From positions 41,802-105,801 of the forward strand of contig MEHQ01002731.1 of assembly GCA_008828725.1 (NCBI GenBank): a DNA stretch of 64,000 nt. The letters run 5' to 3'. Shown in pieces: positions 12,197 through 25,300 of the stretch; the first letter of the stretch is position 1; the number at the start of each line of letters is the position of its first letter. A program made the position numbers and the translations under genes. Below the pieces are notes generated by a model. That model was not told the origin of the DNA, did no database searches, and was given only the letters and a program-made list of their open reading frames with translations. This DNA is from Saccharina japonica (lineage: Eukaryota; Sar; Phaeophyceae; Laminariales; Laminariaceae).

Positions 12197-13672
12197 GTCG
12201 TAGGGTCCCCATCTGAGAAAACCCCGTTTTTTTCCAGGAATTTTATTGGTGATTATTGTTTTTGCAGTGGCAACAGAAACAAAAAGGAAAGAGCCGGCAA
12301 CCAAGAACTATATTTTCAGTTGTACGTGTAAGAGACCCGGAGCCGCGGCTTTCATGGAAAAAGACAGCCGAGCACCACTGCACCTAGGTTGGGGTACGTT
12401 TGCCGCGAAAAATCCGTCTCGACTGATCCCTCGTGGTAAAAGCACGGTCGTAGGATCTTGCGACGAGGCATGTATCTCCGAGCTGCTGAAAATCTGCAAA
12501 CCGCTCGCCCCAGGTACGCTCTCAAAGAAAATAAATAGGGCTTGAGCCAGCATCTCCGCCCAACGAAACCAGGATTGCGAGGCGCCCCACGACCCACGGG
12601 GCCATTGTAACGTTTGCTGTTTTCAATTTTGATGCTTGCACCGCTGGTTGTCTCAATTGCCCTGTACTCATTCGGTGCTTGTACTGCCGTGAAAATAAAA
12701 TCACAAATATACGAGTACTCGAACAAAACTATCACAAATAAATATCGTTTCGTGGATCAGGGTGGGAAACTCGTGCAGGTTCTGCTGCTTGTAGACGCAA
12801 CTTGTGCTCGACCTAGGGAGGAGGGGTGCTCGTGATATTTGGCGTGCGTACTACTGTACACTCTACTATTAATAGGAGGTTCAAGGAGAGAATCGGCGAG
12901 GAAAGTGGTCTCGCCCTTCAGAGGTGGGGCTGCCGTCCGTCCAGATTCGCCAAGAGGGAGACGTACCCCTAAATTTCAACAAAGCGGATCAAGGATCGAC
13001 GTCGAGCACCAGCCCGTTCTCCCTCGACAAGGCACCCCACGACACGCTGCAGCCTCTCAAGTGGCCCCTCTGACCTTGGGAGGCGACTTCAAACCGTCGC
13101 AGCGAAATAGAAGCCTCCAGCAGCGAGGTGTCAGCCTCTGACCCGCGAGGGTCTTGTAGATGAAAACCGACGCGCCGCGATTCCACCCACTTCCGGTACG
13201 AACGAGTACGAGGCGATTTATGTACACCACCAGTTGCCACCAGCGATGCAAGCATCGAAGTTGGAAACGGCCAACGTTACAATGACCCCGTGGATCGTGG
13301 GGTCCTGTGGTTTAGTCGGGTGGAGATGCTGGCCCAAGCCCTATTAATTTTATTTGAGGGCGTAGCTGGGACGCGCGATTTGCGAATTCGCAGCAGCTCG
13401 GAGACACAAGCCTCGTTGCCAGACCCAGCAACGTGTGCTTTGACCACGAGGGACAAGTCGAGACGGGAGTTGCGACAACCGTACCCCAGTGTAGGCGTAG
13501 TGACGACCGGCTGTACGTTTCCATGAAAGCCGCGGCCACTAGTTTATTTTACAGCTGAAAATACGATTCTTGGTTGCCGGCTCTTTTCATCTATTTTTCT
13601 GCTGCCACTGGAAAAAAACACATCACGAATAAAATTCCAGGAAAACGGATTTTTCTCTGATGAAGACCCTGC
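12197..13672. repeat. Long inverted repeat, arms of about 420 bp
   Basis: Arms lie at about 12197-12612 and 13268-13672, with a spacer of about 655 bp. Matching blocks run in reverse complement along the whole arm: GAGAAAA, CCAGGAATTTTATT, CAGTGGCA, GCCGGCAACCAAGAA, GACAAGTCGAGACGG and AACGTTACAATG. The arms are diverged, so the duplication is not recent. The spacer contains adjacent CTGTA and CTATTAATAG (12866) motifs. It may be a foldback element or an inverted duplication. Confidence 0.8.
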
Positions 13673-14509
13673 CTATAATCAGGTCAACGAGGTCTCAAAC
13701 AATGGTTAAGGCTCGTCGCCGTCCACCAACCGCAAGCCTGTGACGGCAAGCCCCTTGTATAGGCACTGCGCGTTTGTTTCAAGTTGCGTTTGAGCAAGTA
13801 GTGGCCGTCCGTTCTGCGGTAGAGGCTTGCATATTTCAGCCCAGACGATTCTCGATGAAGAAGCTCAGAAACCATTTTACAACTGAGGAGCTACTCAATA
13901 GCGCTGGACGCGACGCATTTGTTCTTACATTGTTCATTAGATGCCTACGTTAACCCACGCAAGTGTGTATCGGGCTTACAGCTCGTTTTTACTAATGTTT
14001 TCTCAAAACTGTTGTTGGAGCTCCTATACTATCATCAAGCGAGGAAGCCCAGGGATAAATAGGGTGCTATGTACTGTACCTCTCTCTATATCGTAGCACG
14101 GGTCAAGTGTCAGAAAACATTTACAAGTGGAACGAACAAGCTGCGCCTCCTGCATCCTGCCATGCCAGGCTCGAGCCCCCGACGGCATCATCAGCAGCAA
14201 GCCGACAACGAATCACGGCACGAACAACAAGCTCTCACAGACATCCTATCACAAGCACAAGACAGGAAAAGTAACCCTACGTAGTACCACTATTAATAGT
14301 ATTACGGGTCAGAACCAAATATGGTGAAAAAAACACAGGCGGCTACATGGGTATTGGCTCCATCGTGAGTTCTGATTGCTATCTTACTACATTAGCCCAC
14401 CCCGAAATAGGTAATGCCGAAAGTGTCCAACTCTAAGGCCAAGCAGCTTGTCGCCAAAAACAATGTGTGAGCAGTTCAAAAGGGGGGTAACACTTTAATA
14501 CAACGTCGG
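13673..14509. other. Non-coding, nothing recognised
   Basis: No frame with protein-like content. CTATTAATAG lies at 14290. Confidence 0.5.
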
Positions 14510-14735
14510 AGGCATCACGATCTAGATCATCTGGATCCTAACCCGCCGTTATGATATGCTGTGCAGGATCTGTACGTATCGTAGACAGATCCAGATGGGG
14601 AAACTTGTGCGACTACTGTAGAGCATGCAAATTTTACGGCCTACACCTGACAAAATGAGCTACATAGATCATACAGATTCAGGAATATACCTGCCCCTGA
14701 AAAGATCTAGATCATAAAGTGGGGATCGGTTATCT
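14510..14735 (+). mobile_element. GATC-rich dispersed repeat (family C), copy 1
   Basis: It shares an ordered set of blocks with copies at about 16.0, 20.4, 45.0, 46.0, 56.4, 57.8, 59.8 and 60.2 kb: GATCTAGATCATCT, CCGCCGTTATGATATGCTGT, GGATCTG, a block around GGAAACATGTGC, an ATGAGCTA block, CCTGAAAGATCTAGATCAT and AAGTGGGAATCGGTTATCTG. No coding capacity and no clear terminal inverted repeats. Confidence 0.7.
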
Positions 14736-14815
14736 GTGCTTGTTTTTTCTTCTTCTTTTTTAATCCTCCGGCGGATGGGTAAAAATAAAGCTTACGCCCT
14801 CCACACTTCCTGTGC

Positions 14816-15130
14816 TTCTTTTCCTTTTTCTTGCTACATCCCATTTATCATCTTCGCCCTTGTTCTCCTTCTCCCTCTCTAGATGTAGCTCAGATCCGGG
14901 TTCACAAAGCAGGCTCTTCTCCCCCCCTCCCCACTACCATACTTATCGCGATAATAATTTTGCAACTTTCTTTCCTCGTCGACTCGCGTCGAATTTTGCA
15001 TGCGTAAGTCAGGCGCTTTCTGCAGTCGATTTGGTACGAATCAAAGAACTCCATAGCAGGGCTCTAAGGAGCAGTGACCTTCGACCTCGAGTAACTTTCG
15101 AAACTAAACACTAGACCCACCGGGGCACGA
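14816..15130 (-). mobile_element. tRNA-derived SINE, copy 2
   Basis: A diverged copy in minus orientation: T-rich tail side at 14816-14840, body block CAGATCCGGGTTCACAAAG, and tRNA-like head ending in CCCACCGGGGCA at about 15127. It lies directly downstream of the stop of the STK11IP-like gene and in the same orientation, so it is probably in or next to its 3-prime UTR. Confidence 0.75.
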
Positions 15131-15154
15131 CCAGCTTGGCGTGAAAAAAATAAT

Positions 15155-15316
15155 CTACCGCTTCCACCAAGAAGCTTGCCGCCTCTGCCTGGCTCTCTCG
15201 AGCGACAGGCGCAGCAAGGTCGAAGCCACGCTCTCCGCGCTCCCCCTAGTGCGACACTGCAGTCGCCACTGACGATGCGGGTCGAACGCCCCTCCCCCCT
15301 TCAGCTCGATCATCAC
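15155..15316 (-). CDS. STK11IP-like gene, terminal exon
   Basis: 53 codons and stop. VMIELKGGGAFDPHRQWRL, then QCRTRGSAESVASTLLRL, matches the terminal FWALRVVCQEQL segment of STK11IP. Acceptor AGTTCAG, phase 0; the stop TAG is at 15155-15157. Confidence 0.75.
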   Translation of the reverse strand: MMIELKGGGAFDPHRQWRLQCRTRGSAESVASTLLRLSLERARQRRQASWWKR

Positions 15317-18300
15317 CTGAACTCGCGTGCATTTGCAACAGGGAAAACGCCCAAAGTGGACGGAGAGTTGACGTAAGCGATGTGTCCCGTAATTCGTGGA
15401 TTGACGCATATCGACTATTTGAGTGACCGTGCGATAAAACACGTTTTGCGGTCAGATTAAGCATTGAATTGATGGGTGATGGGATACAGAGCCAATACTG
15501 TTTTACATAAACTAAGTTTCGAAGATTAAGGGAGGGGAGGGCTACACAGTCTGAAACTAGACGTGAAAATCGAAAGGAAAGGCAGGGGTTAAGGGGGAAA
15601 CTAGACGTCGCTGGGAGGCGTAGTGGATCTCTCCGTGAGCAATGTCCGCTCGGCTGTACGAAAATGGACATGACGAACTGCGTTGAAATGGAAAGCGCGT
15701 TGTGTTGAGCTTCCTCGATCTCCTCCGGGCATCACATCAGGGAAACATACGCTCACGGGAGGGAGGAGGGTCTGGTGAACAGGCCTTCAGCACCGTACAG
15801 CACGCCAGTCGCTCATATCGCGCAAGAATCGGCCACACAAGCGTCTAACATCTGCGGCAGAGGGCGCACTCAGCCATCTCCCCCAACATAAATATATTGG
15901 GGCCTGTGTTGCAACGAAGGACTACTGTAGACTTGGCGACGAGCTAAGATGAGAGCAACCGCAACAATTCTGCACCTCGGACGAATCTATCTGTATCTAC
16001 AGATAGATCATCTAGATCATCTAGTTCCTCAGCTTCAGTTGGCAGAGTTTGTGCATGATCTGTATAGTACAGATTGGACCTAGGAAGCGTGTTATACGGT
16101 AGATCATGCGGAATGTATTACAGGTCTCAACCGGAAAAGCGAGCTAGATCTTATAAGACCGGGAGTAAATCTTCCTTAAAATATCTAAATAGTGAAGTGG
16201 GAATGATCTATATGATCTGATGTCCGAGGGATGAACAATTCAAAGGAGTCGCTGCAAAACAAAAACGGGTCACCTGCTCTGGCGCCAGTTCCTCTTGGCG
16301 CACGGTGATAATATCTGCCAGGTCCACGGCATCCACACACACCATCTCCACAGCCCCAGCCTCAGCCTCAGCCCCATCAGCGTCAGGATAGCCCTTGTCG
16401 CTGGTAGGGTAGCTTCCTCTTCCCGCCGAAGCAGGGGGTCTCGTGTCGACAAATGAAGGTCTGCGGGGCTGCGGATCAGCCGTCGACCAACTCCCATCTC
16501 CAGAAAACGCGTCAGAAGCGCCTCCTCCGCCACGCAGGACCGACCTTGGCGGGCTTGCGGGGGACTTCGGTGTGCGACGTGCGGAGGGTACTGGCCGCGT
16601 TCGAAGGCGGCTGTGGTCCTCATCCATGAGGGCCAGCTGTTCGTGCAAAGAGGCGCAGCGGACCGATCAGAAAAAACAGCTTACTCGCGTCGCTTGCAGA
16701 CGGTGGACGAGCATGATTAACGATGTGTAGGTCCGAGGCGCATGTGTATACGCTGGCCTAGGAACATGTGCTGGTGAGAAATAAGCCTGCCTGCAGCACC
16801 GCCGCCGCCGCCGCCGCCGCGTTTGCTGCAGAACCCGCCCCCGTTACTCTCACACGCTGCAGACTTCAACGCAGCCGAAACGAAACGGCATCATCTACCC
16901 GGTAGGCAACAACCGGCTCAAAAATAAATGATACGCACAGCTGGCAGATCAGGCCCCCACATCATGAGCTGCATACCCTGGTGGATCATTCAGGGCAGCT
17001 GACCCCAACGATTTATACGACCTGCGCGATCTACCCGTAAATAGACCACATAAGTGACGAGTGGGATCTGCATCACACAGCAGTTCTTCCCCACGTATTC
17101 GCTGGGTAGGATCTATAGGATACAGTTCTTATACAACAAATCAGAACGGCCACGAAAGGATCTAGAGGATGTAGGTCATGACACAGTCCGATGTGTAAAT
17201 TACAGTAACCATCAAGAGTCCTCATGATGCCGCTATATTTCTGGCGGGAAGCCACGCTCTCTCAACGGCTAGAACGTCATTAGACGGAAAATCCAACGGC
17301 GACACACAACTCCGGTGGGGAAGCAAACATGCCACGCTGCAGATTACTTCGTGCCCTCCCGCTCTTGAAAAGCATAACGCGGCTAAGAAGATTATTGCAG
17401 GATAAAAAAAAAATTCAAGTGTCAGGTAGTGTATCAACTATCAATAGAGTGGTACGTTACTCCAGGGGAGCACTCGAATCAGTTCGAAACTTAAGAACAG
17501 TCGGAACAACCCGTCGTTTAACCGCTACAGGCCCGTCGCGGTGTCGAAGGCCGCTCACCGCCGACAGCGGCAGTGCTACCTTCACGCTCTACCGTTGTGT
17601 ACTCGCACCGTCAGAGCCGTGTCGTCGTTTCGACCAAAGGGCGGCCGAATCAACACCAACTACTTTCGGGTACTTTTTTTGTTTTGTTTTTTCAAACACT
17701 TTAGCTGTGGGATCGAAAACAAGTCTCAAAACTCACATTTGCATGCTTGGTGTAATATATCATTCGATCGCGCGCGCTATTCCACCGGTATGCGGGGCGT
17801 TTAGGTTTCAAGAGGCGGTCCACAAAAATCTGACATTTCTTGTACTCAACGAATCCGCCATAACATACATACGTTACCGAAAAAAAAAGAGCGTTGAGTT
17901 CGCTCAGGGGTGCAGTCGTTTTTCAACGCTCACATTTCTCGACAACGGTAAGGGCTGCTGAACAAAATGGACACTGTATTTTTAGAAGGCTCTCGAACAG
18001 GCCTTTCCGAAAACACAACTAGCTCGGTATTTGCAAACGTTCCGGTCTGGGAACAAAATCGACCGCTGAAAAAACGATGGATGGCACACCTGTGCGAAAA
18101 CCCAGCGCTCTCTTTTTTCGGCGTGTTACCTATACCCGTACAGTCTACCACCGCACACCGCACCTGTTCCTTGGTGGCGACGAGGGTGCGCGGACCCACG
18201 ACCCACGGCCGCAACTCCCACCGCTGCATCAGCAGCTGGAACAGCACAACAGCTCCGTCGTCGCCGCCATCACCGTCTTCGTCTGCGATAACGCCACCTC

Positions 18301-21300
18301 CACCGACCCCCCCGGCGCTGCTGCCAAGGCCGCCGCCACCGTCGCCGCCGCCGCTGACGCCAATAGCACTGACGTTATCGGTCCTACCACGGCTAAGAAT
18401 AGACCAGGCGGTTTCGGCCGGAGAAGGCGAACTCGAGCCGGTGGCAGGAGGAGGAGAACCCGACGGGGGAACGGCACTACTACTGCTGCTGCTGTCGCGC
18501 TTTTCCGCAGAAAGAGGCGTAGCACGCTCCTGAACCGGACCATGAACGCTATCCCCACCCGGCTTCAGAGGTGGCACTGAACCCTCGACGGCGGCAGCAC
18601 CAGCGTCCCCATCGGCTGGGTCACCGCCTTGCCCTCGAGGCGGCGCGCTATCCTTGACGGCGGCCGCCGTGGTGCCACGATCGGCTTGGTCTCCCTCTTC
18701 CGCAGCCTCCACAGCGCCTTGACCTTGATCCGTTTCACGAGTGAGGTCCGCAACGCCGCCGCCGCCGCCACCCCCCTCCTTTCCTGTGACAACGATGGCA
18801 TCATCCGCCCATTTTCCGAAAAGTCCGAAAAGTCCGCCCTTCGTAGGGTTGGCCGGGCTCAACGGACTATTGTTCGCAACAGGCTGGCTGCCGGAGAACC
18901 GGGTCGGCGTTCTTCGAGAGGAGGAGGGGATACCGGGAAGGGCCTTAGCGATAGCCTGTGCGCGGATTGAAAGAAAACAATAAAGCAAAAATTGCATTAA
19001 AACGCAGGCGGAGCAGAGAACATGGTTTCGTGGCTTCGTGAATTTTGACAAGGCCTTGTTTAATAGCCTGTGCGTGGATTGATGTAAGAAAGCATTTGAA
19101 GAAGAAAAAAAATCCCACAAATAGCGACGAAGCGGAGAGCGTGAGTTCGTGGTTTCGTGACTTCAACATATATCTAATGTTTTTGTGAAAAACAAAATAG
19201 ACAAGCATTTGCACCGTGCCTGCGCGGATCGAAGAAACCTCATGACGACAGCGCACAGCGGGGGCGGGCGATATTGCGTGGTTCCACTATATACCGTGTG
19301 CCCCGTAGGTGAAACGTAATTGAAGTCAATAAAGTCATTATAGTAAATATAGTAATTATACACACGTCACGAAGAACGCCACTCGGTAGCGCCTTATGAC
19401 CAGCACCTATGTTAGCCCTAATACGCTAGATTTAGGGCAAGGGGGCGGTCAGGTTAGTCATGGGGTCAAGCAGCACTGGCTCCCTTCAAAACAGTTAGGA
19501 CAAGAACTTGCACCGTGCCTCGCCGAGCGTACTTTCGTGGCCGGGCAGGGCACGCAGTTCGATCGCGAGAGGAGTTTGGCGACGACGAGTGGGGGGGTCG
19601 ATTTACCTTTTTCCGGAAACCGCAAGAGAAAAAAATGGAAAATGGCTAGCACCAACACTCGGCTCTTCGCTTGCATGTCACTCGCAGCAAAGTTTTGGTG
19701 ACTAACACACCCCGAAAATACATGCCAAGGGGCTTCGCGGTGCATGCACGAGCCAATGAAGCACACCTCCAATCGAGGTTAAACTGGGTGGTGAGGGGCA
19801 AAACGTCACAGCGAGTTCAACAGACACATTTGACGTTTCAACGGCGCTATGGGATCCGCAAAAAGCAAACGGTGCATGCCTCGGGGTTAACCAACGGCGA
19901 TTGCAAACATCCCACCCCTCCCCCCCCTCCCCTCTTCTGATCGCTCGGCCGTGCTCCCTGTCTGCTGCTCGAGACGGGAACGCTCTAACTACCCACTTGC
20001 GCTACAGCCTACGCATCACCGCCACTGATGTACATATCATACGACGCTTGATATAGCCGGGGGGTATCAAGCTACACTATATATGGCTCCTCGCGTGAAC
20101 TCTATACCTCGCTCAGCAAGGCGCTTCTTTGAAAAGATTGCAAGCTTTGAAAATAATGCAAGCTAAGCCTGGCCACAATCCGATGGGTTATTACGGTGGG
20201 CCATATGCACTAATTAGAGCCCATGATGGCACGAAAAAAACACGTGTCTCCCAATATTTACACACTATCGCTGCTTCTGGTTACTACGTTCCCTCGTGGT
20301 AGCTGTCTAACGAACAGTGCGGTCAAGGACATTGGGTCAAAATATTTCGGGTAGCGCTACCACAGTTGGGGAGCCCCCTCAGTGATAACTATTTAACACC
20401 TGGGACAGATCAGATAAATGATTATCTAACTGTCTACAGATAGATCATCTATAGTTCTTCACCTGCCGATTCCGAGAGGTTGTGCAGGATCTGCACACAG
20501 TACAGATCAAACCCAGGAAACATGCGCTGGACCATACGGACTATCCGGGTCCCACCAGGCAACATGAGCTAAACAACATACAAGAATCGGGATTATATCA
20601 AGAAAAGGGAACCCATTATCTGTGTCGGAGATGTGAAAGGCCTACGGCAGCGCGGCTCATAAACACGTGCGCTTGCCTCTAGCGTGGCCTCATCCCGGTT
20701 TTCCACGACCATAGCTGGAAGGCCCAGAGCGCGCCTCGCCTTCGTCGCCAATGGCTCCAGCGTCTGCAGCAGGTTGAACGTTCGAGACCTGGAAGCGGGC
20801 GGCAGCGGCGGCGGGAGCGTAAACGTGTTCACTCCAAGACTTGGAATGGCCTATGGTGGTCTACCCCGTCTGCAATGTATTGTCGCTACGTAGTGTCTCC
20901 AGCTCTCTCTCGTTCGTAGAAGTCAGACCAGGGATCGCGGAGGGCGGCTGTGATACCAGGAAAGCGGGCAGCAACGGCGGCGGGACCGGGACGGTATCGC
21001 TGCACGAGTCTGCCTGGCCTATGTTTGTGCATCGGACTTACCCAAGCGGGTCACCAACAGGGGTCGCTTCATCGAAAGGGGTTTCCCCTAGGAGGGGGCT
21101 GGGGGGGGGGGGGCGTCATTCACAGCGCGTTCCGACGATGGGGCCGCGTCTACAACTTACGCTTGGCAGGAAGTACGATCGACGCCATAGGGCGTCCGGT
21201 ATTTTGTCGTGGCTCCTCACCTATCCCTGGTCAAAATCACCACCGACGCCCTCTCCTCTAGCTCCCCTTTACCATGGCCTTGAGGTGACACGCTCAATCG

Positions 21301-22321
21301 CGGCGACACGCCGCCGCCGACACCGTCCCGAACATAAGAATGACCCCCGCTCACTCCCGCCGCAACGTTTTCTTCCACCGCCGCCTCGCCCTCTTTCGTC
21401 AGAGGCGCTGCTCGACCCTTCCTCGTGTCGGGGCCGGGGTAAGACGCGTTGAAGTGGATCTCCAGCTTCTGGAGGCGAAAGCCGATGGTGGTCCTCTCGA
21501 AGCATGCCAGCGGTAACACCACGAGGACCATCGGTCGCGGCGCCTGTTGTTGTTGTTCCGGGTGGGCACATCACAGAGAAGGGGGGTTTGCCGCGCGCGG
21601 GGCAGGGATGTTTAGTAGGGTTGTGGGCTGGCGTGGACTCAGGCTTGAGGTGGTGAAGAAAATTGAAGCAAAAGCTGTCTTCATTTTACACACAAGACAA
21701 GAAAAGTTGAAGGGGTGCCAAAACAATGTATCCGACTTTTTGGGTGTTCATACTTGTAGGAAGGGTAACGCTCGTGTATGATAAGAAAAACAAAACAATT
21801 CTACCTTGCGAATAGCACAAGGAAACCCAAAAAAGTCGGATAATTGGCACCACTTCAGCTGACTTGGTACAGAATTACAAGCACGTCGCAACAATAACCA
21901 ACCAGTGGGTTACAGTCAGCCAACCCACACAGCTCTAACGTTTGAGAATCGTGAGGGGTTTCCGGAAACAGGAAAGAGGACGGGGGGGACAGGGGTGGAC
22001 GCCGATCACTCCTTGCTGGAAGCGGCATCACCGCCTGCAATCGGCGACAGAAGCACCGACAAATCAAACGCCGTCGGCCGCTCGACCCTAACAACTCCGT
22101 ATGAGCGGGCCTACACATACTCTTGCTACAGATCCAATCAACTCCAAAAGCGGAGACGCTGACACGTTCTTGGTTGTGGAAATATAACCGACACCCACCG
22201 ACGTCCAAATCGAGACTGGAGACGAATGTTTCGGGAGAAGGGGGGTGGGGGGGGGGGGGTTTTTGGTTCATTAGAACCGGCCCGCCCAAAACGGGGTCCC
22301 CCCCCCCCCCCCTTCTTTCCC

Positions 22322-22357
<36 letters not shown>

Positions 22358-25300
22358 TTACTCATGTCATGCACGGCCGTAGTTGTAGGATCACAAGTAG
22401 ACCCTCGCATCCCTACAATAACCGGGACGGAGCGCGTGGGGTTTGCACCGACCGACCAGACGTGGCTTGCATGCACTAAGCGCAAAGCGCCGTGAGGTGT
22501 TGGGCGAGTCGCGTGAGTAAGCTACATCCTGCTAAGGACCGCTTGTGAGACGGGCTTTCTTACATATGGACGGTAACCTCCAATGGATTGCTTTGATTTT
22601 GGGTGTGGGGAGGGATGGGGGTTAGATGCTCAGCAGGTTGAAGTGCGGCGGTTCTTATGACGTGCATGGCCGTAGTCGTATGACCATAGACTATATGTGG
22701 GGGGGAGGTGGGGTGTATTCACGTCGTGCACGGCCGTAGTCTTATGAGGGAAGGATAAATATTGTTGATTTCGCTGAAGAGTAGTTCGACCTAACTACCC
22801 ACAGCCATTTCTGCCGGACCGCCGAACGGCAGCAAGCGCACAGGTACAGCACAAAACCCGTGCTACGTATGGCATCGAGAGATCGCAGCTCCCGCGAATG
22901 GAGGACACACCAACCGATAAACCAACAACAACAAAGTAGCTCCCATACTCCCGCGACAAGTGTGCGCCAGACACCGCAACACGAAACAACAACAGCAGCA
23001 GCGACAACAGGATCACGGCTAGTTGACTCGGCTGGTTGACTTGCCTCTGAAAACAGGGCGTCCTTCTTCGCGAAGGCCCCGTCGACGATGAAAACAGACG
23101 TCTCAGTAGCCACGACCACGCACGCCACCTCCCCCTGCGCAAGGGACACACAAAAGACAGCCGGCGGGGTTCCCACCCATCCACGGTAGTGGCAAATGAG
23201 GAAAAGGGCAGGGGGGGGGTCATAAAAATCGTTCGAATGCAGGTGGAACGGCGTGCGGGCGGGCAGGTAGGCAGGCAGAGGTGGTTGCGAATGAGGCGAG
23301 GGACACAACAACCGATGGCGTTTTCATCCACGGTGGTCGCAAATGCGGGAAAGGGGAGGGCGAGATTAAAAACTTTCGAATGCGGGTAGGCAGAGAAGGA
23401 CATAATGAAAAGGTCTGAGCAATACCATTGGAGGGGCGAGGGGAGGTTTCAGCCCGGAAGGATTGATTGAGTGGGTCCCGAACAGGTCGAGCAGAGGATG
23501 AATAAACACCAAGAGACAATATTTCGAACCCTCGGATTGCTGTCGGTTGCCTTCTCGCCATGTCAAAACAACGAGGGCGGGACGGGCAAGGCACGATGCA
23601 CGCGACAGTCTAAGCCCCGGACCAACGGCGTCCTGGAACGTGCACAACCCTTCGCGCTCTACTGCTCGTTCGGTGCGATGCCAACCGCTGCCGAGCTAAT
23701 TGTCAGCCGGCGCGCACCATGCCTATTGCGCCGCAGTACACGCTCAGAGGGAGCGGAGGCGAACGGCAGCGTGGACCGCCGCCGCCCACCAAACGGCGAG
23801 CTGCAAAAATGACGGAACAGACGATCTCCCGCGGGCTCTTTACTTACAAAAGTGTCGTCAAGCCACCATCGTGCCGACACTCCAACCGAGATCCCCGAGA
23901 CCCGGTGGCGAATATTTACGCCTGACAAACCTACGACAGTACCGACGAACCGTGGTTTCTGGCACAGCAAACTACTATCGTACCATGATCATGCCCTTCG
24001 CCTCCCCTTCCAGCCCCCTCCGGCGTACGATCTGCACCAGCCCAGCCGCTTGCAACTCCTCCACAGAACGCGCGCCCCACGCGCCTAGGTCGGCGCCAGG
24101 TCCTGAAACGCTCGCAGGTCGAGCCCTTGACCCCGAGCTGGAAGGAGTACCGCCTCTGCTACCGCTCCCGGAAACCCCGAAACTTCCGCCACCGCCACGG
24201 CGACCGCCTCCGCCGCTACGTCTGTTGCCGCTCGCGAATCTCCCCTCGCGGCCGCCTGCCCCTTCTCCGCTAGCAGTAGGCGTTTCAGAAGCTTGAGAAT
24301 CTCGTGGATAAACGGGCCGGCAGGGTAGAACCGTTTCTCGGAACACGGCAGCGACGTTGTCGTGGCGTCGCTTGGCCGCTTCTCGATGGGTGTGCATCGC
24401 CGCCGGGAGGTATTCGTCGCTGAAGGAGAGGTACGGCACGCCGCTGAAGACCTGCGAACACACACAGGGGGGCGCGTGAACATGTGGCGCGGGGAACGGG
24501 ACGGGGGGGGGGGGGGTGTACTCATGTCATGTATGGCCGTAGTCGTATGGCCATAGGCCCCCGCATCCATACAATGCCGGGACGGACGACGTCGGAGTCT
24601 CCCCGACCAGGCAGACATCGATTGCATCAAGCGCCGTGAGGTGTTGGGGCGAGAGTGGCATCAAGAGTGAGCTACATCCTACTACTGTAATCGCCGCTTG
24701 CGAGGCGGGCTTGCAATATAATGTGACAGCTTGAAAATAAATTGGGGTGTTTTTTGGTGTAGCCACTTCCAGAGACAGCAATGGCTGTGCTACTGTCAGT
24801 AACTGCCTCGTGGGTGCCTTACGATATAAACACCACGTGATACGATGATTCCTCTCGTGCGGAGTCAAGGTTCTCGGGGGCGAGATGTGAATAATGGTTT
24901 GGTTGTACCCTGGAAAGACATCGAAAGGTTTTACACAAGGTTTGCACGAAACGGCAGTAGTGTGTTCGACTTGGCACAGCTGCTCCAGAGCAATGGTTGG
25001 CAGTCCACACGACATCTCCATTCCCTCTTCATTGAGACAAACTCCTATTAATAGAGGGGTATACGAGGCCTAGCTTAGAACAAAAATGGTTAAAAGTCAA
25101 CATAAAGTCCGCTGGTATTAGCTCTCCTCTCTCTAGCGACGTTGAGGCGAAACATCTCATGTATCGGTAAAAATACATTTGTAAATTCGCAACGGTATAC
25201 CTTCGATACTTGGTGTATGCTTAACACATCTGCAACTATATATATCGGGCGTCGAGGTCTAAGGCTTGCTGTGCCATCTTCGAGGCCTCACGGTTACCGA

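Noticed and set aside
16921-17220. Possible further family C copy
   Set aside because: GATC-rich with an ATGAGCTGCAT block, but the block order is too degraded to assign.
17329-17961. 210-codon plus-strand frame
   Set aside because: Inside an intron of the STK11IP-like gene, random-looking composition, no domain.
20841-21452. 203-codon plus-strand frame
   Set aside because: Antisense to visible exon 13, whose minus-strand frame has family-like motifs and phase-matched splice sites.
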